From RGIG3528 sp045616485 (GTDB lineage: Bacteria > Bacillota > Clostridia > Lachnospirales > Lachnospiraceae): DNA of 38,391 bases. Each line of letters opens with the position of its first letter. Positions within the stretch are counted from its first letter, which is position 1. Location: positions 1 through 38,391 of the forward strand of contig JAZLGU010000074.1 of the NCBI GenBank assembly GCA_045616485.1. Direction: 5' to 3'. The position numbers and the translations under genes were made by a program. Positions 1-8,183 of this stretch are shown one piece after another. Under the pieces are notes generated by a model, which made no database searches, had not been told where the DNA came from, and saw nothing but the letters and a program-made list of their open reading frames with translations.

Positions 1-1334
1 TGGTCACCGATGATCTTTGTAGAGTTCTTGTTAGCACCTACAGTACCATCACCGCCGAGACCCCAGAACTTGCACTCCTTTGTACCTGGAGCAGAAGTAA
101 TAGGAGCCGGCTTAACCTCAGGAAGAGAGAGATTGGTAACATCATCTACGATACCAACTGTAAATCTTCTCTTTGGAGCGTCCTTCTCAAGCTCTTTGAA
201 AATAGCAAAAGCTGATGAAGGAGGAGTATCCTTGGAACCAAGACCGTAACGACCACCTGTAAGAACGATAGCATTAAGCTCAGCCTCACGAAGTGTAGCT
301 GCAACATCCAGGTAAAGAGGATCACCAAGAGCACCAGGCTCCTTGGTACGGTCAAGAACAGCAACCTTCTTGGCTGTCTTAGGCAGAACCTTTAAGAATG
401 CCTCAGATACCCAAGGTCTGTAAAGTCTAACCTTAATAAGGCCGACCTTCTCACCCTTTGCTGTAAGGTAGTCAATTACTTCCTCAAGGGTATCACAGAA
501 GGAACCCATACATACAACTACTCTCTCTGCATCAGGAGCACCGTAGTAGTTGAAAAGGTCATAATTTGTACCAAGCTTTTCGTTTACCTTCTTCATGTAC
601 TTCTCAACAACTGCAGGAAGCTCATTGTAAACTGTGTTACAAGCCTCTCTGTGCTGGAAGAATACGTCGCCGTTTTCATGAGAACCACGCATAGCAGGAT
701 GCTCAGGATTCAGAGCATGCTCACGGAAAGCCTTGATAGAATCGAAATTGCACATCTCTTTAAGATCTGCATAATCCCACTTCTCGATCTTCTGGATCTC
801 ATGAGAAGTACGGAAACCATCAAAGAAGTTAAGGAAAGGAACCTTACCCTCGATAGCTGCAAGATGAGCTACAGGAGAAAGATCCATAACTTCCTGAGGA
901 TTGGTCTCACACATCATGGCAAAACCGGTCTGGCGACATGCATAAACGTCAGAATGGTCACCGAAGATGTTGAGGGACTGAGTAGCTACGGTACGAGCGG
1001 ATACATCGAATACGCAAGGAAGCTGCTCGGCTGCAATCTTGTACATATTGGGAATCATCAGAAGTAAACCCTGTGATGCAGTAAATGTGGTGGTGATAGC
1101 ACCAACGCCAAGGGAACCGTGTACGGTACCTGCAGCGCCTGCCTCAGACTGCATCTCTACAACCTTAACCTGATTGCCAAAAATGTTTTCCTGACCCTGT
1201 GCAGACCACTGATCAACGTAGTCAGCCATAGGGCTGGAAGGAGTAATTGGGTAAATAGCTGCAACATCAGTATAAGCATACGCTACGTGTGCTGCTGCTG
1301 TATTACCGTCCATAGACTGTTTAACTCTAGACAT
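1..1334 (-). CDS. nifJ: Pyruvate:ferredoxin (flavodoxin) oxidoreductase, N-terminal part (runs off window)
   Basis: The product oxidatively decarboxylates pyruvate to acetyl-CoA and CO2 with ferredoxin as electron acceptor, the usual end of glycolysis in anaerobes. Only the first 444 codons lie in the window; the 3' part is missing beyond base 1. The N-terminus has the family signature (MDGNTAAAHVAYAYTD followed by YPITPSSPMAD), then EMQSEAGAAGTVHGS and GLLLMIPNMYKIAGE-like motifs of the pyruvate-binding and domain I region; the visible part ends in the second (transketolase C-like) domain around GGRYGLGSKD. Start at 1334 is supported by a strong AGGAGG site 8-9 bases upstream. It is transcribed alone from its own promoter (1385-1413), separated from thrC by a terminator. 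The full-length family is about 1,170-1,200 residues. Identification is firm. Confidence 0.96.
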   Translation of the reverse strand, partial: MSRVKQSMDGNTAAAHVAYAYTDVAAIYPITPSSPMADYVDQWSAQGQENIFGNQVKVVEMQSEAGAAGTVHGSLGVGAITTTFTASQGLLLMIPNMYKIAAEQLPCVFDVSARTVATQSLNIFGDHSDVYACRQTGFAMMCETNPQEVMDLSPVAHLAAIEGKVPFLNFFDGFRTSHEIQKIEKWDYADLKEMCNFDSIKAFREHALNPEHPAMRGSHENGDVFFQHREACNTVYNELPAVVEKYMKKVNEKLGTNYDLFNYYGAPDAERVVVCMGSFCDTLEEVIDYLTAKGEKVGLIKVRLYRPWVSEAFLKVLPKTAKKVAVLDRTKEPGALGDPLYLDVAATLREAELNAIVLTGGRYGLGSKDTPPSSAFAIFKELEKDAPKRRFTVGIVDDVTNLSLPEVKPAPITSAPGTKECKFWGLGGDGTVGANKNSTKIIGD

Positions 1335-1384
1335 TAAAATACCCTCCTAAAGGTTTTGTGGCTATATAAGCCCGCTTAAACAAA

Positions 1385-1413
1385 ATTTTAACATTTAGTA
1401 AGTATTTTGTAAA
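1385..1413 (-). promoter_or_regulatory. Sigma-A type promoter of nifJ
   Basis: Read on the minus strand: TTTACA (1408-1413), a 17-base spacer, then TAAAAT (1385-1390). Each hexamer matches the vegetative consensus at five of six bases. It lies about 50 bases upstream of the nifJ start codon and downstream of the thrC terminator, so it fits a dedicated nifJ promoter. Confidence 0.7.
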
Positions 1414-1435
1414 GAATTAACTCCCCCCAAACATA

Positions 1436-1464
1436 AGAAAACAGTGGCATTTTACTGCCACTGT
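1436..1464 (-). terminator. Rho-independent terminator of thrC
   Basis: On the minus strand a perfect 9-bp stem, ACAGTGGCA with TGCCACTGT (1456-1464 and 1441-1449), closes a six-base loop and is followed by TTTTCTT. It starts about 27 bases after the thrC stop codon. Confidence 0.85.
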
Positions 1465-1490
1465 ATAGATATTTTATTAACTTTTTACAT

Positions 1491-2975
1491 TTACAGTCCC
1501 AGGTACTTTTCCACTTCATCCTGCATAGCTGTTTTTTCACAGACTGTATCATGGAGAATCTTGGCATTTTTAATCTCGATAACTGCCTGAGGAAGAGCCA
1601 CACGAGACAGCTGTTTTAGTCTGTCAATAAGGGCAAAATCGTCAGATACGTCATCCTCTTCGCCTTCGATACCTGCTACTACAGCTCTGGAAAACTTATA
1701 AGGAGATGCAGTAGACGCAATGACAGTAACTGTCTTGTCACCTGTCTCCTTTGCATACCGGTCGTAAACGGAAGCTGCTACACCTGTATGGGTATCGATA
1801 ACGTAATTATCATTTTTATAAATCTGACCAATGATGGCTGCTGTATCGGCCTGAGAAGCAAATCCACCCAGGAAATCCTTCATGTAATCCTTCATATCGG
1901 CTGTAACAGTATATGCCCCTGTAGTCTTAAGCTCATTCATAAGAGCAGCGGTCTTCACAGCGTCATTACCTGTGGAGTGGAAAATCAGTCTCTCAAGATT
2001 GGAGGAAATAAGAATATCCATGGAAGGGGATGTGGTCAGGATAAACTCTCTGTTTTTATCATAGGTGCCGGTCTTAAAGAAATCGAAAAGCACTTTGTTT
2101 TCATTGGATGCGCAGATGAGCTTGCCTACCGGAATCCCGATGCACTTTGCATAATAAGCTGCCAGGATATTACCAAAGTTGCCTGTAGGAACTACAACAT
2201 TCATAGGCTCGCCGTTTTTAATAACCTGCTTTTCTAAGAGCTTTGCATAGGAATAAACATAGTAAACGATCTGAGGCACCAGACGGCCGATGTTAATGGA
2301 ATTGGCTGAGGAGAAAAGGAAGCCCTTCTCTGCCATGCGTGCAGCCAGAGCCTTGTCGTTAAACATGGCTTTTACGCCGTTTTGAGCATCATCAAAATTA
2401 CCCTTAATAGCGATAACCTTGGTATTAGCCCCCTTCTGAGTCACCATCTGGAGCTCCTGGACACGGCTGACACCGTCCTTCGGATAAAAAACAATGATGC
2501 GGGTACCGGGAACATCTGCAAAGCCTGCCAAAGCTGCCTTACCGGTATCACCTGAGGTAGCTGTAAGAATTACGATTTCTTCTTTTACACCGTTTTTTCT
2601 GGCGGCTGTAGTAAGCAGATGGGGCAGAATGGAAAGAGCCATGTCCTTAAAGGCAATGGTCTTACCATGATAAAGCTCCAAAAACCAGGCGTTATTAGCC
2701 GGGGTGAGCTCTGCTATATTTTTAGTATCAAACTTATCATCGTATGCTGAATCAATGCAATGCTTAAGCTCTGCTTCAGTATAGTCAGTAAGGAAAAGCT
2801 TCATTACTTCATAGGCTATCTCGCGGTAATTCATGGTAGCGAGAGTAGCTATATCTGTATCAAGGGCAGGCATTTTCTCCGGCACAAAAAGACCGCCATC
2901 ATCGGAAAGCCCCTTTAATACCGCCTGTGATGCGGTAACCTTTATGTCTGCATTTCTGGTAGATAAATAATTCAT
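1491..2975 (-). CDS. thrC: Threonine synthase
   Basis: Pyridoxal-phosphate enzyme converting O-phospho-L-homoserine to L-threonine, the last step of threonine synthesis. The 494-residue product begins with the family signature MNYLSTRNAD and GLFVPEKMP; the Schiff-base lysine is K110 in the motif HGKTIAFKDM, and the phosphate-binding loop is seen in ATSGDTGKAAL. The length suits the longer bacterial/fungal-type threonine synthases. I chose the start at 2975 over an in-frame ATG eight codons upstream because AGGAGG lies five bases before it. The gene is followed by a terminator. No T-box or threonine leader peptide was seen upstream, but a hairpin at 3024-3061 occupies the space where a leader would be. 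No other thr-pathway genes are adjacent. Confidence 0.96.
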   Translation of the reverse strand: MNYLSTRNADIKVTASQAVLKGLSDDGGLFVPEKMPALDTDIATLATMNYREIAYEVMKLFLTDYTEAELKHCIDSAYDDKFDTKNIAELTPANNAWFLELYHGKTIAFKDMALSILPHLLTTAARKNGVKEEIVILTATSGDTGKAALAGFADVPGTRIIVFYPKDGVSRVQELQMVTQKGANTKVIAIKGNFDDAQNGVKAMFNDKALAARMAEKGFLFSSANSINIGRLVPQIVYYVYSYAKLLEKQVIKNGEPMNVVVPTGNFGNILAAYYAKCIGIPVGKLICASNENKVLFDFFKTGTYDKNREFILTTSPSMDILISSNLERLIFHSTGNDAVKTAALMNELKTTGAYTVTADMKDYMKDFLGGFASQADTAAIIGQIYKNDNYVIDTHTGVAASVYDRYAKETGDKTVTVIASTASPYKFSRAVVAGIEGEEDDVSDDFALIDRLKQLSRVALPQAVIEIKNAKILHDTVCEKTAMQDEVEKYLGL

Positions 2976-3023
2976 ACTTGCCTCCTGAAGGATCTGCAAT
3001 AGAAAATTAACGGTAAAATAAAA

Positions 3024-3061
3024 GATAGTACAACTACCCTCTTTTGGGAAGTTATACTATC
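3024..3061 (-). terminator. Hairpin with T-tract: terminator of the AP2 gene or attenuator in the thrC leader
   Basis: On the minus strand GATAGTA, AACT and CCC pair with GGG, AGTT and TACTATC across two single mismatches, with a six-base loop (AAAAGA), followed by TTTTATTTT. It lies about 70 bases after the stop of the upstream AP2-domain gene and about 50 bases before the thrC start. As a terminator it closes the AP2 transcript. If the thrC promoter candidate at 3059-3087 is used, the hairpin would form at the very 5' end of the thrC message. Confidence 0.75.
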
Positions 3062-3087
3062 ATAAATTTAACACTTTAGCAAGTAAA
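3059..3087 (-). promoter_or_regulatory. Candidate promoter of thrC
   Basis: On the minus strand: TTTACT (3082-3087), 17-base spacer, TATGAT (3059-3064). The -10 box overlaps the base of the hairpin at 3024-3061, which makes the call less certain. Confidence 0.4.
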
Positions 3088-3131
3088 AGTATTGTTAGAA
3101 TTACTTATAATATTATTTTCCGGTGGATCTA

Positions 3132-3935
3132 TCAGCCTTCCGCATATTTTCTGATGTTTTCAGAAAGCCTGACTTTATTGAATAAAGCCACGTATTGAAG
3201 CTCTGATATATCCTCTAAGTAATTCTCCTGATATTCCGTCTCCACGCCTGCTTCTTTCAGGAGATATACTGCTTTATTGTAAGCCACCGCTGCCTCATTT
3301 TCCGTGGCATATTTTCCGATGATAACATCGCCGTTTATGTGAATCTTGGCTACATACTGGTCGCGCCCGTTATTATCAGTCTTTACCACGCCATAGTAGC
3401 GATTAATGACTTTCACATTATCATATCTGAAATCTGTATCATCACCATTGACAAAAACGTAATCACGCCCTGCCACTGCATGACTTCGGATACCGTATCT
3501 GCTAAGGATATTTACCTGCATTCCGTAATCAGCTACAAAAAGATGTGAACCACGTTTCATTATCTTGTGATTGGAATAGTAAAAAAGGTCGTCAGCATCG
3601 AAACGGTAGTGTATCTCAGGGCTGTAATAGTATAAAAATGAGCGTTTTTCCAAGTAAATCGGCGTCTTAATATATACTCCGTTATCCCTTAAATTGCAGA
3701 GCATAACTACTTTATCAAAGGGCAAGGGGGACTTTTTCCCATCTCTGAAGCCATCGATAAAGCTATCCAGGGATTTCCTGGAAGCAAGGACACGCTTGGC
3801 AGCCAGATAAGCCTTGTGGGCCTGCTCTTCATCAGAAAAACTCCCAAGACTTATGTGCTTATCCTTCACCGTTATGGAGGCTCTAAAAAGTGTCGAGCCG
3901 TCTTTTTTAGGCGTGGTGTAAACACCTGCTTTCAT
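3132..3935 (-). CDS. AP2-domain protein with two AP2-like modules and an HNH-like core
   Basis: A 267-residue protein, probably DNA-binding. Residues 4-50 (GVYTTPKK, then RASITVKDKHISLGSF, then EEQAHKAYLAA) and residues 180-225 (YYGVVKTDNNG, then YVAKIHINGDVIIGKY, then ENEAAVAYNKA) both read as AP2/ERF-type three-strand-plus-helix modules. Between them, residues 158-178 (DYVFVNGDDTDFRYDNVKVI) resemble the second half of an HNH homing-endonuclease motif (normally H-x-N-G-D, D-N-R, N-L), but the metal-binding histidine is replaced by F/V, so nuclease activity looks lost. AP2-HNH architectures are known from homing endonucleases; I infer a domesticated derivative acting as a regulator. RBS GAGG lies nine bases before the ATG. 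The gene sits just downstream of rnpB on the same strand and may be co-transcribed with it. No function has been assigned here beyond DNA binding. Confidence 0.75.
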   Translation of the reverse strand: MKAGVYTTPKKDGSTLFRASITVKDKHISLGSFSDEEQAHKAYLAAKRVLASRKSLDSFIDGFRDGKKSPLPFDKVVMLCNLRDNGVYIKTPIYLEKRSFLYYYSPEIHYRFDADDLFYYSNHKIMKRGSHLFVADYGMQVNILSRYGIRSHAVAGRDYVFVNGDDTDFRYDNVKVINRYYGVVKTDNNGRDQYVAKIHINGDVIIGKYATENEAAVAYNKAVYLLKEAGVETEYQENYLEDISELQYVALFNKVRLSENIRKYAEG

Positions 3936-3966
3936 ACTTTCGTCCTCGTAAAAAAATTTATAAATA

Positions 3967-4359
3967 AAAGAGAGAGTCCTACTATAAGCCGGGTTATGTA
4001 TCGGACAATCATCTATCTTGACTACATATTGCTATGCAGCTCACATACAAGGTTTCCCCTGTATAACGCGACCAACCCGGGAGCACGACGAGCAGCCGTA
4101 TAGCCCCCTTATTAGGTCTTGCTTCGGATGGGGTTTACATTGACCTCCCAGTGTTACCACGGGAGCGGTGGTCTCTTACACACGCCGTTTCAGCCTTACC
4201 TGCGGCATACACCACAGGCGGTCTATTTTCTGTTGCACTTTCCTTCAGGTCACCCTGACCGGACGTTATCCGGCATCCTGCTCTATGAAGCCCGGACTTT
4301 CCTCAGCCGGAGCACTACTTCGTAGTGTCCATAGGCCGCGATTGTCTGTAGAACTCTCT
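3967..4359 (-). ncRNA. rnpB: RNase P RNA, bacterial class A
   Basis: Catalytic RNA that removes 5' leaders from tRNA precursors. On the minus strand the conserved P4 core is read as GAGGAAAGTCCGGGCTTC, followed by ACAGAAAATAGACCGCC, GGTAAGGCTGAAACGG and GTAAGAGACCACCG, and the 3' core ACATAACCCGGCTTATAG. The ends were placed by the perfect 11-bp P1 helix: GAGAGTTCTAC (4348-4358) with GTAGGACTCTC (3972-3982). The distal P1 strand runs into TCTTTTATTT, which may terminate transcription. A TATATA box lies just upstream but has no clear -35. It lies between the nucleoside kinase stop (4382) and the AP2-domain gene. Identification is firm; ends are good to a few bases. Confidence 0.96.
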
Positions 4360-4381
4360 GTTTATATAAGATTTTCAGTAA

Positions 4382-6031
4382 TTATACCGGGAAGTAAGAG
4401 CCTCCGATAAATTCTCTGATAACACTGTTTTTAGGCACATCCTCTGTAGGTGCAGAAAGGAAGTAGTCCAAAAACTTAAGGAGACGCTTGGCCTCACTAT
4501 ACTCCGGTGCGTCAGTAGGCACGGCAAAAAGCAGTGGCTCTGCATAAGGCTTAAGCTCTGCCAGCTCGTAAATAAGAGCTGAATTGAAGAAAACATCAGC
4601 CTCTTCCTGGAATGGGAAGATATTGTCCTCCTCGCCCTTTCGTACAGAAGGCCACATGCTTATGGTCTTCTGAGCGCTGGCGCCACGTGTACGGGCATCA
4701 CGCACGATACGACGAAGCATTCTGGCATCGGTAGTAGGTATACGATTGTGCTCATCTATATTGAGCTGAGTAAGGGCTGATATATAAATCTTAAACTTAC
4801 TTTCTGATGGAAGCTTGTAGCTCATAGCCTCATTCAGGCCATGAATACCTTCAAGTACCAGGATATCGTCAGGGCCCAGCTTTTTCACATTGCCCTTATA
4901 CTCACGGACACCTGTCTTAAAATTGAAGGTAGGCAGCTCGACCTCTTCACCTGCAAGAAGTCTGCACATATCCTCATTGAAGCCTTCTACGTCCATAGCC
5001 TCCAGACACTCGAAATTGTAGGAGCCGTCAGGATTCTTTGGAGTATCCTCACGATTCTTGAAGTAGTCATCAAGAGCGATAGGGTGAGGAGTCAGGCCCA
5101 GAGTACGCAGCTGAATGGAAAGCCTGTGGGAAAAAGTAGTCTTACCGGATGATGACGGGCCTGCTATCATAACAAATTTAACCCCCGGACGAGCCTTAAT
5201 CTGAGCAGCCATGTCAGCAATTTTCTTTTCCATAAATGCTTCCTGCACCAGGATAGTATCACCGATATCACCATTCTTTATGCAATCATTTAAGGCTGCT
5301 ACTGTGCTGATACCCATGATGCGGCCCCACTCGTCAGTCTCCTTAAGGCAGGCAAAAAACTTCTTTCTGTCGTCAAATACAGGAACATCCAAAGGTGCTT
5401 CCTTGTCCGGCACCATAAGGATAAAGCCTTTTTCATATGGGAATATATCAAATACTTTCAATATGCCTGTAGAACATGGCATATAACCGAAAAAGTAATC
5501 TTCAAAATTTTCAATGGAATAAATATTGGTACGGGATACTCTTCTGTACTCAAGGAGAGCCGCCTTCTCATTCATTTTCCTGTCACGGAAAAGCTTGATG
5601 GCCTGCTGAGTATTCATGGATCTTTTATTGATGACTATATCTGCATCAATAATACGCTGCATCTCAGCCTTAATATCATTAACATTTTCTTCTGTAAGCT
5701 CTACATTGCCTACGGTACAGTATAAACCGTCACCAATCTTATGCATGATACGGGTATCTCTACCCTTCTTATTGCCAAAAACATTATAAACTGCCTTTAA
5801 AAGGACAAAGGTAAGTCCTCTTTCATAGGTCTTGTTGCCTGTCTTGGAAGACAGATCCAGGAAATTAATTACCTGATCATTATCAGCTTTTTTGTTTAAT
5901 TCCCTAAGGGCTCCGTCTGCCTCCGCCAAAATAATGGGGTACTTGTACTCACCCTTAAAGTCTTCTGCGATTTGGCTATAGGTGACACCATATTCATACT
6001 CACATTCTTTCCCGCATACAGTCAATTTCAT
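4382..6031 (-). CDS. Nucleoside (uridine-like) kinase with TGS/ThrRS-like N-terminal domains
   Basis: A 549-residue member of the phosphoribulokinase/uridine kinase family. Residues 1-60 read as a TGS-like domain and about 65-200 as a region related to the threonyl-tRNA synthetase second additional domain; the kinase domain follows, with Walker A GPSSSGKTT at 291-299 and PHPIALDDYFKNRE just after it. The combination is typical of clostridial proteins annotated as nucleoside kinase. The exact substrate cannot be told from sequence. It is the last gene of the clpX-to-kinase run, and its first 32 bases overlap the end of trmK, so translation is probably coupled. The stop lies only 22 bases from the 5' end of rnpB. 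Confidence 0.88.
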   Translation of the reverse strand: MKLTVCGKECEYEYGVTYSQIAEDFKGEYKYPIILAEADGALRELNKKADNDQVINFLDLSSKTGNKTYERGLTFVLLKAVYNVFGNKKGRDTRIMHKIGDGLYCTVGNVELTEENVNDIKAEMQRIIDADIVINKRSMNTQQAIKLFRDRKMNEKAALLEYRRVSRTNIYSIENFEDYFFGYMPCSTGILKVFDIFPYEKGFILMVPDKEAPLDVPVFDDRKKFFACLKETDEWGRIMGISTVAALNDCIKNGDIGDTILVQEAFMEKKIADMAAQIKARPGVKFVMIAGPSSSGKTTFSHRLSIQLRTLGLTPHPIALDDYFKNREDTPKNPDGSYNFECLEAMDVEGFNEDMCRLLAGEEVELPTFNFKTGVREYKGNVKKLGPDDILVLEGIHGLNEAMSYKLPSESKFKIYISALTQLNIDEHNRIPTTDARMLRRIVRDARTRGASAQKTISMWPSVRKGEEDNIFPFQEEADVFFNSALIYELAELKPYAEPLLFAVPTDAPEYSEAKRLLKFLDYFLSAPTEDVPKNSVIREFIGGSYFPV

Positions 6032-6743
6032 ATTCCAACCTCCTGATTTCCTTTTCCATGTCTAAAAGGCGAGCCGCTGCCTTATCAGATGTCTTTGTTT
6101 TAAGCCCAGCCACCACTCTTTTTTTCATATCTGCTTCATGCTGCAGATATTCTGAAAAAACAGGGGTGGGCTTTATAAACAGATAACTTCCGTATCGATA
6201 GAAAAATTCCTCTTCCTCTCCCTCAGCATTTTTCATGCTGTCCCATAGGGCAGAATCGGATCTTTCTGCAGGCTTTGCCTTTATACAGACATAATATTTT
6301 CCTTCGTCGAAGCACATAGCTTCTTTTTCTATAAAAAAGCCATTATCCTTCAGAAAATGACGCAACACCTCAGGCTCTGACTGAGGCGAGAGAATCAATT
6401 CCCTGGCTTTTTTTGCTGTATCTATACCTTTTGCAAGTATGTCTGCAATGAGCGGGCCTCCCATGCCCGAAATCAAGACAGCATCTGTTTCCCCGGGAGC
6501 TATCTGCTGTAACCCATCTGAAAGACGGGTGGTGATAGCATCACTAAGGCCGGCCTCATTAATATGAACAACCGCACCGGAAAGGGGGCCCTCACGCAGG
6601 TCTGCTGCTATGCAACGGGGCGCTATCCCCTGCTCCACCAGATATATACTTGTAAAACCGTGGTCACAGCCGATGTCGGCAACTGAAAAACCTGCCGACA
6701 CCATATCTGCTACCATTTTTAATCTTGTAGAAAGTGTTATCAT
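6000..6743 (-). CDS. trmK: tRNA (adenine-22-N1)-methyltransferase
   Basis: SAM-dependent enzyme methylating N1 of A22 in tRNA, as known for B. subtilis TrmK (YqfN). The 247-residue product has the Rossmann SAM motif VADIGCDHGF at 21-30 and the family motif AVLISGMGGPLIADIL around 85-100; the C-terminus is a helical coiled-coil region (residues 195-245). The start codon overlaps the rpoD stop by one base (TAATG), as expected for translational coupling; in B. subtilis too, trmK lies directly downstream of sigA. The 3' end overlaps the kinase gene by 32 bases. Confidence 0.93.
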   Translation of the reverse strand: MITLSTRLKMVADMVSAGFSVADIGCDHGFTSIYLVEQGIAPRCIAADLREGPLSGAVVHINEAGLSDAITTRLSDGLQQIAPGETDAVLISGMGGPLIADILAKGIDTAKKARELILSPQSEPEVLRHFLKDNGFFIEKEAMCFDEGKYYVCIKAKPAERSDSALWDSMKNAEGEEEEFFYRYGSYLFIKPTPVFSEYLQHEADMKKRVVAGLKTKTSDKAAARLLDMEKEIRRLEYEIDCMRERM

Positions 6744-8173
6744 TAGTCTAAATAGTCACGAAGCTTCTTGGCACGGCTGGGGTGACGAAGCTTTCTTAAA
6801 GCCTTGGCCTCAATCTGACGGATACGCTCACGGGTAACGCTGAACTCCTTACCAACTTCTTCAAGAGTACGCTGTCTGCCGTCGTCCAGTCCGAAACGGA
6901 GACGAAGGACCTTCTGCTCTCTGTCTGTAAGTGTACCCAGTACATCACCAATCTGCTCACGAAGGAGTACCATGGTAGCTGCTTCCTGAGGTGTTGGAAG
7001 GTGATCATCCTCGATGAAGTCGCCAAGATGTGAATCTTCCTCCTCACCAATAGGTGTTTCCAAAGATACAGGCTCCTGAGAAATCTTCTGGATCTCTCTT
7101 ACTCTCTCTGCCGGTATACCCATTTCCTTTGCAATCTCTTCAGGACTGGGCTCACGTCCCAGCTCCTGTAAAAGCTGTCTGGAAATACGTGTAAGCTTAT
7201 TGATGGTCTCTACCATATGAACAGGGATACGAATAGTTCTTGCCTGATCGGCAATAGCACGGGTAATAGCCTGTCTGATCCACCATGTAGCATATGTGGA
7301 GAACTTGTAGCCCTTTCTGTAGTCAAACTTTTCTACGGCCTTTGTAAGACCTAAATTGCCTTCCTGAATAAGATCCAGGAACTGCATGCCACGGCCTACA
7401 TATCTCTTGGCAATGGAAACTACCAGACGAAGGTTGGCCTCAGCCAGCTTTCTCTGAGCTTCTTCATCACCCTGTTCCATACGCTTAGCCAGCTCCAGCT
7501 CCTCATCAGGGGAAAGCAGAGGCACTTTACCAATATCCTTAAGATACATTCTGACAGGATCTTCCAGGGATACATTCTCAGGTACTGTAAGATCAATCTT
7601 ACTTAAATCTTCCAGCTCCTCCAGCTCATCTGCATCCAGCTCGCCTACCAGATCGTCTGTGTCCAGTAATGTGTCATCATCATCCAGGAAATTTGTATCC
7701 TGAACACGAAGAATATCAATACCGCTCTTTTCAAGATAGTCATATACCTTATCCAGCTTGGCCTGGTCCAGCTCAAGATCTGTGAGTCGCTCATTAATCT
7801 CGCTGATTTCCAGAGTATTCTTCTTCTTTTTGCCCAGCTCGATAAGAGCTGCCAGTCTGTCCTTAAATGCTGCAGGACCTGCTTCCTGCTGCTCAGCTGA
7901 CTTTTCAACAATGTCAGAAACCTTTTCTGCTTTTTTGCTCTTTTTAGCAGGCTTTTTCTCAGCCTCTTCTGCTGCAGGAGCCTCTTCTACAGGCTCTTCT
8001 GCTTTCTGTACAGCCTTCTTTGCAGCAGTCTTCTTTGCCGGCTTCTCTTCTACTACCGGCTCTTCTGCTACAGGTGCCTCTTCAACCTTCTTTGCTGCCT
8101 TTTTAGCTGCAGGCTTTTTAGTTTCCTTAACTTCTTCTTTTACTTCCTCAGTTGCTACTGCTTTCTTAGCCAT
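6743..8173 (-). CDS. rpoD: Primary sigma factor RpoD/SigA with a Lys/Ala/Glu-rich N-terminal extension
   Basis: Housekeeping sigma factor that directs RNA polymerase to -35/-10 promoters. The 476-residue protein has region 1.1 at about 100-155, an acidic linker at 160-195, region 1.2 from 205 (DPVRMYLKDIGKVPLL), region 2 at 240-315 with the -10-reading helix YATWWIRQAITRAI, region 3 at 320-390 and region 4 at 405-476 with the helix-turn-helix ending in VTRERIRQIEAKALRKLR. Residues 1-100 are low-complexity, made of AKK, PAKK, EEAP and VEE blocks, resembling histone H1 tails; this is additional to normal SigA. Start 8173 is preferred over an ATG 17 codons upstream because GAGAGG lies six bases before it and the gap to dnaG becomes 10 bases. 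Confidence 0.97.
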   Translation of the reverse strand: MAKKAVATEEVKEEVKETKKPAAKKAAKKVEEAPVAEEPVVEEKPAKKTAAKKAVQKAEEPVEEAPAAEEAEKKPAKKSKKAEKVSDIVEKSAEQQEAGPAAFKDRLAALIELGKKKKNTLEISEINERLTDLELDQAKLDKVYDYLEKSGIDILRVQDTNFLDDDDTLLDTDDLVGELDADELEELEDLSKIDLTVPENVSLEDPVRMYLKDIGKVPLLSPDEELELAKRMEQGDEEAQRKLAEANLRLVVSIAKRYVGRGMQFLDLIQEGNLGLTKAVEKFDYRKGYKFSTYATWWIRQAITRAIADQARTIRIPVHMVETINKLTRISRQLLQELGREPSPEEIAKEMGIPAERVREIQKISQEPVSLETPIGEEEDSHLGDFIEDDHLPTPQEAATMVLLREQIGDVLGTLTDREQKVLRLRFGLDDGRQRTLEEVGKEFSVTRERIRQIEAKALRKLRHPSRAKKLRDYLD

Positions 8174-8183
8174 TTTTGACCTC

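Noticed and set aside
4119..4410. Small plus-strand frames over 4.1-4.4 kb
   Set aside because: They lie in rnpB, which is a clear RNA gene on the other strand.
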